Positions 55,594 to 64,000 of a stretch of DNA of 64,000 bases are shown here, piece by piece. The notes below the pieces were generated by a model, which was given only the letters and a program-made list of their open reading frames with translations, was not told the DNA's origin and did not search any database. How positions within the stretch are numbered: position 1 is the stretch's first letter; every line of letters starts with the position of its first letter. Origin of the DNA: Spongospora subterranea f. sp. subterranea (Eukaryota; Endomyxa: Phytomyxea; Phytomyxea; Plasmodiophorida); assembly GCA_049724395.1 (NCBI GenBank), contig JAUGWO010000112.1:186001-250000 (forward strand), written 5' to 3'. Both the position numbers and the translations under genes were made by a program.

Positions 55594-57414
55594 CTACGCA
55601 GGTTCTAACCTTCTAGATTTTGTTATGATGTTATCATGGGTTTTCATGTCCAGAACCGTCTGAGCCAGGCCTTCTAGAGATGAGCTGCTCAGTGAACCCA
55701 GCAGATGGCGATATGTTGACTGATAAACGCGCGCTCTATTATGGCGACTTCTTCTGCTTATAGAAATTAGATGCACAGCTTCAGAAAACAATCTGAGCTG
55801 GATTAGGCGCTTGACCGCAGACAGACAGACCTGGGCATCAACTCGAACGAGAGGTTGTACTACATCTATGAGAGGCTTGGTGCTGTGCCAATATGCAATT
55901 CCTGATGATGTACAGTGATGATAAATCGAGAGCAAAGTCCCTGAATCAGGTTGAACCTAGATACAACAACGTAAGGAGTTAAAATATGAGGTCAATGATG
56001 CAATCACTACCTTATCAGTATATATCATCTGGTTTAAAAATACAGGAAACTGGCGTTGATCGGCGGAGCGCAGGACCAAGTTGTACACGCTGGTGATGCA
56101 TTCGGCATCTGGAAGGATGAGAAAACTACGACGCCTTCTTGCTTCATTGAACATTATCAACATTTGTTCCGCGAAATCGAATCGACCAGTTCTGGCAAAT
56201 GAACGAAATGCCACAAGAAAATGTTCTTTCGTTAGACGAAGTTGCCCGAAAGACGTAGACCGAGGTAGAGCGTCCATAACTTCATCAATATCTCTATCGC
56301 TTATTCGCAGTTTGGCAATGTTGGTTTCCAAACTGGTGTTGTTGGAGCTGATCAATTGAGTGTAAAGATTGTTTGCGACATTGGCACGTTCCAAGCCGAA
56401 TGAGGCGTATATTGGAAGAAGACAGCGATACCCATGTGCATCCATTTTGACGTCGAGATGACCCAAAACTGCTTCGGATGCCTCCAGATAGTATAATGCA
56501 GTGCGATGTCTATACTGACTGGAACAACCACGAATAAGTGAGCAAACCAGGTCTTGAGTTATGACCGATCCCAGCGACGACGCTTCAATCACGAATTTTA
56601 GCGAGTCGCGGGACATCGCAGCTGATGCAAACGTAGAAAAAACGACATTCAATAAGTTTCCTTCGAGAGCAACATCGGAGGAGTATAATTCTCTGAGAAT
56701 AGAGCGGATGATATAGCGACGACTGGACAACGGACTGAGGCTTTTTGAAACAGTTTCAAGAAGGTCCATAAACATTGCTGCATCAGGAAGTAAACCGAGT
56801 CGGCGACATTTGGAGAATACTGCAAAGACTTCATCGATGTTTGATCCTGAACGATGGACAGAGAATGCCCCAGCCAAGTCAGCAGTTCGCAGAGGAATCT
56901 TCTCCGCGCCAATAATAGAGAACGTCTCGTCAAGCAAATGAGCAGAGTTGTTCATGAGATGGAGCCTGATAAATATCCCGACTGACTTCCCCAATATCTC
57001 CTTACTTTGGGAACGGGTTGCAGCAACTGTTAGTTGGGTTATGAGCGATGATTGAACAATCGGAAGGCAACTGGAGGTGCGGGTCCTTGATGCCGTCATA
57101 ACTACCTCATATAGCAGGTCCGGGCAGATATCATTGACTGAAATACGTTTGACAAAATGCTCCAACTGAGCAGATGATCTGATCAAGGAGACTTCTGAAA
57201 CAAATCGGGATTCAAATGTTGGATTCAGTATGCAGCGGCTCAGTGATGCCAATGTGCAATTGCCAAGACGGGAAGGTGACCGCATTACTGAAATAATAAC
57301 ATTGTCGCCAACGAGTATACCATTCCTTCTCCATTCGAAAATCTTATTTAAGGCCCGCGATGATTGCCCAGCGGCCATGTACTTTCTGAGTAACAGTTCC
57401 TGACGTTTTGACAT
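55594..57414 (-). CDS. Pentatricopeptide-like helical repeat protein
   Basis: Exon 1 from MSKRQELLLRKYMAAGQSS is a long string of helix pairs with PPR-like features (NIDEVFAVFSKCRRLGLLP, DAAMFMDLLETVSK, HGYRCLLPIYASFGLERAN, FLVAFRSFARTGRFDFAEQ, CITSVYNLVLRSADQRQFP). An intron of about 52 nt (gtagtg to tatctag) joins VQPDSGTLLSIYHHCTSSG and a last part ending KSRRLEPA. About 590 residues. PPR proteins bind organellar RNA; a mitochondrial role is inferred. Upstream, an exon ending ...HIW and joining NDDDIAFAEPESD may extend the N-terminus to about 57700. Confidence 0.65.
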
Positions 57415-58653
57415 ATCGTGCGAGTCTGTTTTAGAACAATCGGATTCGGGTTCAGCAAAGGCAATGTCGTCGTCATTCCTAGGATGGTGTAGCGCCCTGA
57501 GGCATCAAAACAATATCAAAAAACATCGTCGACAGCAACAGACCATATGTGGCATACGCTGGCAGAGATGATGTGCGACAAGGCACATTTCCAAACAGAC
57601 GTTTGATAGTATGGGCACATATTTGTTGCCCAATCCGAACCATATTTCCGCATAAATGACTGCAATCGATTCGTTTCACGTCGTGACGGTACAGAAGGGG
57701 CAACCCCACACACGCACCCTACGGTGAAACGTTCGAGAACGTGGTTGCGCCAGGGCGTCGGCGGTACAGACTACCGACGGCCGGCGGAAGAATGGCAAAT
57801 GTGGAATGCACTTTGACTGACAGCGAATCTCATTGTCGTACTTGTGTTACACTTGCAATGTCGTATTGTGTCTGTTGTTGTTTACAATGTCGCAAATTCG
57901 CCTCAACGCGAAGATTGTATATAAAATAAACCCCCGATTCACCATCTGCTGCTCTGCTGTAAAAATGCTTACATTGCACTAGTACTCTTAATCGAAAATA
58001 GTACTGTAATCCATGATGATGTTGAATCTGAATAAGCGTGACCTTCAGATTGAAAACCCGAGCTCAACCTTCACTAGCCGGGAATTATATGCAAAACGAC
58101 TATGCAGCAATCGGGAATCACAAAAGCTCATCAGTTTTGCAAGGAGCTAGCCCGATATGCCGTTGTATTCAGGCCAGTCGAACCGGTTACAGCGATAAAA
58201 CTCTACTCCAGAACTATCCGATTAATTTTTCTTGGGACGTCTGAATGAGGGAAACCCAATGCGAGAAAGCGTTTTACAGGTCTGCCACAATTTACACCAT
58301 CTGATGAAGCATGAAACAGCGATATATTTCCATTTACAAAACGGCCCAGTTGATATGATCTTGTCTTGGTGTTACACGTGCACTGATAGATTCGTCTAAG
58401 TATACCAGATTGATGCGCTGTCACGGCTACACACCCATATGGTTCTGTGTAGATACTACCTCTCCTTCTTCCATCACCATATATTCATTCATTACTGCTC
58501 TTATATCCCATCAATATTTCGCCGGCGACAAAAACAGTGTGTTGTACATTTTTAGAGCTCTGCTCTGCTCCACGTCGGCGCCCGATTTTAGGTGATCGAC
58601 TGATCGTTTTTTGCCGCGGCATTGCTCAATTATCAATATACCGGCCGATCTGG
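57415..58653. other. Long spacer between divergent genes
   Basis: 1.24 kb between the PPR-like gene (minus) and the trehalose gene (plus). The left part (57500-57713, minus) may be a 5' exon of the PPR-like gene (RLQSFMRKYGSDWATN). Elsewhere only short, mutually overlapping ORFs; no RNA gene recognised. Confidence 0.35.
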
Positions 58654-61600
58654 ATGGATCTTATATTCCTTCTGGTCAGCTCGGCGATTATCGCCGTCAT
58701 TGGAGGATTTATTTTGGGCCGGATTAGTGTAAAATCGAAAGGTTAGCGTGGATTGAATTTCCGACGGGCATCATATTTATTGTTTCGTAGCCCCAATACC
58801 GACTAGAGCTGAAAGTGTTTTTCAGTCGTCCAATGAAACTCTGCCAGTTCCGAAACAAATCTTTTCGGCTAAATCGGCTTCTGTGTCCACAATGGCACAA
58901 ATTGTAAATGAGCATCGCCGTTTGATTGTCGTCTCATACAGGTTTTTCAGACGTTTCAAATGTTTTGTGTTGGGCTTTATTGTTTTGCCGTGTTTAGATT
59001 ACCTATTCTCGCTGTTAAACAAGGAGGGAAATGGGTTATCAGCTGGGATAATAGTCAGGCTGCAATTTCCAATATGCCCACTCTTTCTGATGAAATCGAA
59101 ATCAAATTCGTCGGATTTCCTGAGTATGATATGCATATGTCTCACTGTATTCCATATTGATTTTGCTTTTGCTAGTGTCTTCGTTCCAAGAGAAGAGCAG
59201 GATGAATTTGAGGCTGAATTGGAAAAGTTTTCATGCGTCCCCGTATTTATTGACGTCGAGCTTCATGATCGATTTTTCCATGGGTTTTGTAAAGGCGTTC
59301 TCTGGCCTCTGTTTCATTACTTGATGCCTACGAATCAGGAGAGTTTCGCTATCAAATGGGACTCTCTCTGGCAAGCGTATACAACAGTTAACATGCTCTA
59401 TTCTCGAAAGGTAATTATTATCTTCCTGCGCTGTTCCGTCGTTAAGCGAACCTCAGATTACTTTGGCTACGGAAGACGACGAGAAGGATTTTATTTGGAT
59501 CCATAACTATCATCTTCTGTTGGTCCCATCTTTTATACGAAAAAAGCTTTCACACGCTCGAATTGGTAACATGGCCGTCATATGGCACAGGATGTTCAAT
59601 ATCTCTTACCTCTTTGGCAGGACTTTTTTTGCATACACCATTTCCAACCTCCGACGTATTCCGCTGCTTACCAGGAAAAACCAATATTCTTCGAGGAATT
59701 TTATGCTCGGATCTAGTCGGGTTTCACACTTATGATTATGTTCGCCATTTTCTGTCAGCGTGCAAACGGGTTTTGGATTTAGATTTCGAAGCGCTGCCAG
59801 GCGGAGCTCTGGGCATCCAATACTGCGGTCGATCTGTTTCCATCCGCATATCGCACATGGGAATTACAGTTGAACCTTTCCTTGAAATGCTGAACTCTGA
59901 CGCTGTTGCGGAATTGAAAAAAGAGATTTTGGCAAGGAATTCAGGCAGGAAAATTATAATTGCGGTCGATGAATTTGATATTGTAAAGGGAGTTTTGGTG
60001 AAAATGCAAGTAAGTATTGCTGCTGCGTTCGGTTTAGTCTTGCAAGTAAATGGTATCCAGGCATTCGAACAATTTCTGCAGGCTCGGGCAGAATGGGCCT
60101 CTACGCTTACACTAATCGTTCTGGTATCGCCGTCTTTGAACTCTTTGCAAGAGCAGGAAGAGATACGGTCATCTGTTCGCCAATGTACAGAGCAGATTCA
60201 GGGCCAGTTTGGCAAAGACGTAGTTCAGGTTCATCTTGTAGAATTAGAATTATTCAAGCATAACATGTTTTCTCTTCAGGTTATTGAGCTTGGCTTTTCC
60301 AAAATTGATCTCATCATTGCTCATTTTGCTTGTGCCGACATTGCCCTTTTTACATCGTTTTTCGATGGTCTTAACGTGCTTCCGTTCGAGTATACAGCTG
60401 CTCAAAATCCCTCAGATCCAGGAGTTCTTATTATTTCTGAATTCATGGGGTGCTCTCGGTCCGTACTCTAATTCGTTTTTCTTCCTCATGTTCGACCTGA
60501 AACGTTTGATGCTTCAGCTCTTTAAACGGTGTCATCCGCGTAAATCCTTTGGATTTAGAAGAAGTTGAAGAGGCCTTAAGCAAAGCGCTTTCAATGTCTC
60601 AACCGACGCGTGTTGGTAAGTTGAGGTTTCTAATCACTTCTGTACATTCATTCGTTTCAGTTCAACATGCTCGCCGGCACAAATATGTGCTTGCAAATAC
60701 GTTTCAGCATTGGGCGCGAGGCTTCCTTGTCGACCTTGGCGAAGCGTCGAAACAGTCGGAAGCACTCAATTACGTGCAAGTTGGTTGGGGATCAGGGGTT
60801 AGGTTGATTGGGCTCAAAGCAGATTTTCGTCATTTGCAGGAGGTCTGATAGTGCAAAAATCATTCTGTTATTTTCCTTTAATTCTTTCCTAGGCGGACAT
60901 TATAACATCATATCGAAGCTCGAAGAACCGACTGCTGTTGTTCGATTATGACGGCACTCTGTCAACCAATATTGATGAAAGGCCACCAGAGTCAACATTA
61001 AAGATTCTTGGAGGGCTTTGTGATGATATCAATAATATTGTTTTCATCATCTCCGGCAGAGAAAGAGCAAAACTCTCCGATTGGTTTGCTTCTGTACCAA
61101 GACTCGGCCTGGCGGCAGAGAAAGGAGTCTATATCAAAGTTTGTTACGTAATTTTTATTGCTTCGTCACTGAAACAACGTATCTCAGTGGCCCGGTGATG
61201 CCGAATGGGAGGCCCTTCCAAATTTGAACGACTTGAGTTGGAAAGAAACAACCATCGAGCTAATGAAGTATCTAACTCCGTCCAGTTGTGTTGACCGTGC
61301 TCACATTAAGCTTGTATCTGTCTTAGATCATATTCGGACCGGACTGATGGAGCCTACATCGAAATCAAAGAGTCTGCTTTGGTTTGGCATTACGAGAACG
61401 CAGATCCAGAATACGGCAGATCACAAGCCAGTGAATTAGGAAAATACATCGAAAAAGTCGGTAATCGTTGGTGTTTCAATGCGTCTTTAATGTTTTCATT
61501 GTAGCTACTGGAGAGTTCTCAATCAGTGGATGTTGTTCGATACGACCTCAATCGGATCCTCGAAGTTAAACCTCGCGGTATCAGTAAAGGCGTAACAAGT

Positions 61601-61915
61601 CTAAAAATTGTCAACAAGTATGTCACTTGACGTTACAACTTCCGTTTATAACACTGTTGTTTTTTAGATTGAAGACTGACAATGGATTGCCAAACTTTCT
61701 ACTTTGCATCGGCGACGATCGCAGTGACGAAGATGCATTCCAAGCCCTTCAATCAGGATGTTCAAAAACTAAAGGGAAAACGTATACGGTAAGGACAAAG
61801 CCCGTCTTCGTACCATCGTCTGAGTTTGCCGCTTCAGGTTTGCGTGGGCATCAAACCTAGCAATGCGCATTACTATGTCCACGACACGTCGGAGGTACTC
61901 AAAATTATAAGGTAG
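58654..61915 (+). CDS. TPS2: Membrane-anchored TPS-TPP protein (trehalose-phosphate phosphatase type)
   Basis: About 15 exons in phase. The N-terminus MDLIFLLVSSAIIAVIGGF is a signal anchor. GT20 domain: RRLIVVSYR, LPILAVKQGGKWVISWD, GFCKGVLWPLFHYLMP, DFIWIHNYHLLLVPSF, LFLHTPFPTSDVFRCLP, GILCSDLVGFHTYDYVRHF, AVDEFDIVKGVLVKM, then SLNGVIRVNPLDLEEVEE. HAD-type TPP domain: LLLFDYDGTLS (nucleophile Asp), FIISGRERAKLSDWF, LAAEKGVYIKWPGDAEW, DGAYIEIKESALVWHY, LCIGDDRSDEDAFQAL, ending VCVGIKPSNAHYYV. In the GT20 part the UDP-glucose Arg (DRLDYxKG) is Glu and HDYHL is HNYHL, so this half is probably inactive. TPP motifs are intact. Confidence 0.9.
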
Positions 61916-62348
61916 CCTTGGCGCCGTGTCGTCAATTACTACCAGAAACCTCTATAGATCTCTCAGTCATCATTCGTAGAAAACTCTCTACAACTTCAAA
62001 TTCTAAATACACATTTCGATTCCAGAAGTAAATAATGTTTAAAAGTTCTAGTGCTGAAGTGAAAGTCAGAAGAAATACTTCGGACAGGGAGTGGCATTTT
62101 TGTTTGGCAATTCAGGAATGAAGGAAAGGGCCGGCAGACTGTTCTGTATACAAAACAAAATGGCGGATTTGGGGGTTCGTGACATGGCCACGCCCACGCC
62201 CATCACTGTCACAGGAGTCCGTGCTGTTGGGTCTCTCTCATCTGAATCGTGTCCCTGGCCTTAATATCTTAAGATTAATTCGCCACATTGGGAACAATAT
62301 TTGCCTGTCGGGGCACCCTTTCCTGCTGTTTAGGTGCCGCGCACCACA
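61916..62348. other. Spacer, no gene seen
   Basis: 433 bp between the trehalose gene and the GRAM gene. Open stretches around 62179-62340 have no motif; the promoter of the GRAM gene is expected here. Confidence 0.35.
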
Positions 62349-63540
62349 ATGTCCATCAACGACCAATTTGTCGTTCGAAATCTGGACACAGGAGAGGTTT
62401 TCAGGCCGCGTATCGAACCGGTTGAGAGTTCATCAGCATGCCCCCCTCCGTCAGCAATTGATGTCCAAGAGTTCAAGAGGCTGTTCAACACGTTTAAACT
62501 TGACGAGCAACTTCTACATGGTATTTTACTTCATCAATGCTGATTCAACTAACATGTTCATTCTGTCTTTTGCCAGCGGTTAAATGCAAACTCTGGGAAT
62601 CGCTTGCCTCTTTTCAGGCACAGAAGGCAAAGAAAAGACATTCTGGGGTTATATATATATCTAACAATCATTTATCATTTGCCGAAGATGCTGCTACGAC
62701 GTCGAGCAAACCTGTTCGAGTAAGATTACCTGGTAACCTGTTTATTTCGTTCAAAAGTTGAATGAGTTCCTACAGATCGGAATTCCATTAACGGAAATCG
62801 TTGGGCTTACATCAGAGGATTTTGGGCTAGTAGAAGGAATTGTGGTCAGCACCATGCGTGAAACAAAGGTATGAAATGTTGTTCCTGTTCCGGGAATTGG
62901 CTCTCAAATCAAACTTGACCAGTTTTTTTTCGAACAATTTGTGTCGAGAAATGATTGTTTTGGTGCGATTTATCGTACGTGGAACGGCGCTCAGAAGTCA
63001 CCTGCCGATCAGCTGGCTTCAATATTTGATCCCCTAGGTGGGTTTTCCGCAGTCACATCAAACTCGATGCTGCGAAACGCCGCCATGTCTCAAATGGAAA
63101 ATCAAGCAGCCTCAGTTGCCGCAGACATGCTCAATTCTTCCAATATATCTTCCACACCTAAATCTTCAAAACTGCCCCCACCAATAAAGACCCACAGTAG
63201 CCATTCAGCCTCTATTATAAGGCCAGCTCCACCGCCGCCAACGTTTTCTACATCGCCGGTACTCTCTCATTCACCCAATCCTCCAAGACCCGCGGTGATC
63301 GTACCAGGAGCACAAACTCAAAGACAAACGAAGAAGATTGACGGACCCCCAGAACGTCACTGTAAGCTTGCCCTATGGCTTCTAGAAATGGGCTCATCAA
63401 TGGTTTACAGATATGGATTTATCTTCGGGCGATTCCTGGTTCATGACTCTCACAAAGATTTATTACTGGCTTGGAGCTCCAGCTCGGCAGCGCAATGTCA
63501 GGTCCCCGCCCGCCAGAACCCCTACCTGATAATACATTAA
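62349..63540 (+). CDS. GRAM-domain protein
   Basis: Spliced reading: MSINDQFVVRNLDTGEVF, VQEFKRLFNTFKLDEQLLH, AVKCKLWESLASFQAQK, KKRHSGVIYISNNHLSFAE, then (intron) IGIPLTEIVGLTSEDFGLV, GIVVSTMRETK, then (55-nt intron ending ttgaccag) FFFEQFVSRNDCFGAIYRT. This is the GRAM/PH-like fold of membrane-associated proteins (TBC1D8/9, GRAMD): the L...E.L...C.L.....GxxYxSxNHLxF and FFFxxFxSRDxxFxxI signatures. A Pro/Ser-rich linker follows (PPPIKTHSSHSASII, PAPPPPTFSTSP). No RabGAP domain fits before the stop at 63540, so the C-terminus is probably short or mis-modelled. Lipid or membrane targeting inferred. Confidence 0.72.
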
Positions 63541-63608
63541 TTGGCACAATCAATAACTTAACTCAGTGTTGACAATTCTTGCGGAACTGGGAGGAAAAAT
63601 ATTGTTTT

Positions 63609-64000
63609 TTATAGGCTGTATTCCAAAGGTATGGCCATGCCCCTTTGCCTACGAATTTCATGCATGCTAGCAATGACAAATGATCCTGGATTCAACGCCT
63701 CAAATGAAATCATAATTGACTTCGAAGGTGGAATCAAAATTGTGTCGCGGATAGCACCTTTGGTTGTTGCGACGTCATCGAACTCTGTCACAACAAAAGT
63801 GTGTCCCTGAATCCGCATTGAAATGGCATCATGAGCTTCATTCACGAATGTGATATTGACTTGATCTCCCAGTGAGACCTTTAACGAGGTTTGGCCTTCA
63901 TCACCGTAACGAAAACCGTTGATGGTATTATCTTGACCTAAAACCATTGTTGTAACCAGTTTGTTTTTTTCTTGTGTGCAGCTTTGGCATATTGTTTCCG
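63609..64000 (-). CDS. Multicopper-oxidase-like protein, 3' end only, copper ligands absent
   Basis: The last exon reads DNTINGFRYGDEGQTSLKV, SLGDQVNITFVNEAHDAIS, MRIQGHTFVVTEFDD, GAIRDTILIPPSKSIMISF, EALNPGSFVIASMHEIRRQ, RGMAIPLEYSL and stop. The order (INGxxYGD, GDxVxxxxVN, GHxFxV, RDTxxxPP, NPGxxxxxxH, GM) is that of the C-terminal cupredoxin domain of laccases, ferroxidases and ascorbate oxidases. The histidine clusters are changed: HPxHLHGH appears as DAISMRIQGH and HCHIxWH as IASMHEIR. It begins after an acceptor near 63940; the 5' part lies beyond the window. Confidence 0.75.
   Translation of the reverse strand, partial: ETICQSCTQEKNKLVTTMVLGQDNTINGFRYGDEGQTSLKVSLGDQVNITFVNEAHDAISMRIQGHTFVVTEFDDVATTKGAIRDTILIPPSKSIMISFEALNPGSFVIASMHEIRRQRGMAIPLEYSL

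Noticed and set aside
57741-57929. Cys-rich 62-codon plus-strand ORF
   Set aside because: No domain pattern and no splice context; probably chance.

Overview
This is nuclear DNA from a small-genome, intron-rich, aerobic eukaryote. Nearly every conserved gene is cut by short GT-AG introns (mostly 45-70 nt), intergenic gaps are short, and all three standard stop codons end genes. The protein set (COX10, NDUFAF2-like, MPP-alpha, BolA, NDOR1, V-ATPase F, a bifunctional-type trehalose-phosphate enzyme, a GH18 chitinase, PTEN and a rotatin homologue) fits an opisthokont with working mitochondria. Rotatin implies that it builds centrioles or basal bodies. An early-branching zoosporic fungus or relative (chytrid, aphelid, rozellid-like) or a unicellular holozoan is my inference; the sequence alone does not name the species.

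Layout. 0-4.4 kb: ribosomal protein uL5, BolA, a membrane/coiled-coil protein and a complex I assembly factor. 4.7-7.5 kb: a 91-bp minisatellite, a hairpin-forming inverted repeat and a decayed mobile-element-like ORF. 7.5-17.4 kb: a CaMKK-type kinase, an ILEI-ankyrin protein, a RhoGEF, an RNA-ligase-like protein and two poorly resolved multi-exon genes. 17.6-26.2 kb: COX10, two unknown proteins, U1-C, N-myristoyltransferase and NDOR1. 26.6-35.3 kb: polyubiquitin, MPP-alpha, PTEN, V-ATPase F, a chitinase and two unknowns. 35.4-42.4 kb: 95-bp and 53-bp minisatellites around a hydrophilic protein and PPAN/SSF1, ending in a large foldback. 42.5-54 kb: rotatin (1863 codons, no intron), a hypothetical, an EF-hand-like protein and RRP9. 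54.2-64 kb: a palindromised pogo-type transposase remnant, a PPR-like protein, a TPS-TPP protein, a GRAM protein and the 3' end of a multicopper-oxidase-like gene.

Most genes are unlinked housekeeping functions with no operon logic. Themes are mitochondrial biogenesis (BolA, NDUFAF2, COX10, MPP-alpha, PPR), ribosome and RNA biogenesis (uL5, U1-C, PPAN, RRP9, RNA ligase) and signalling (kinase, RhoGEF, PTEN).

Most unusual points: a polyubiquitin gene whose units are separated by an extra Thr and differ at residues 18-20; a lysine-nucleotidyl (RNA-ligase-like) protein with a Cys-rich insertion; four conserved genes that each need a +1 reading-frame shift; a probable 26-nt intron; and four imperfect palindromes associated with mobile or repeated DNA. 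Exon junctions were placed by eye and need transcript support.
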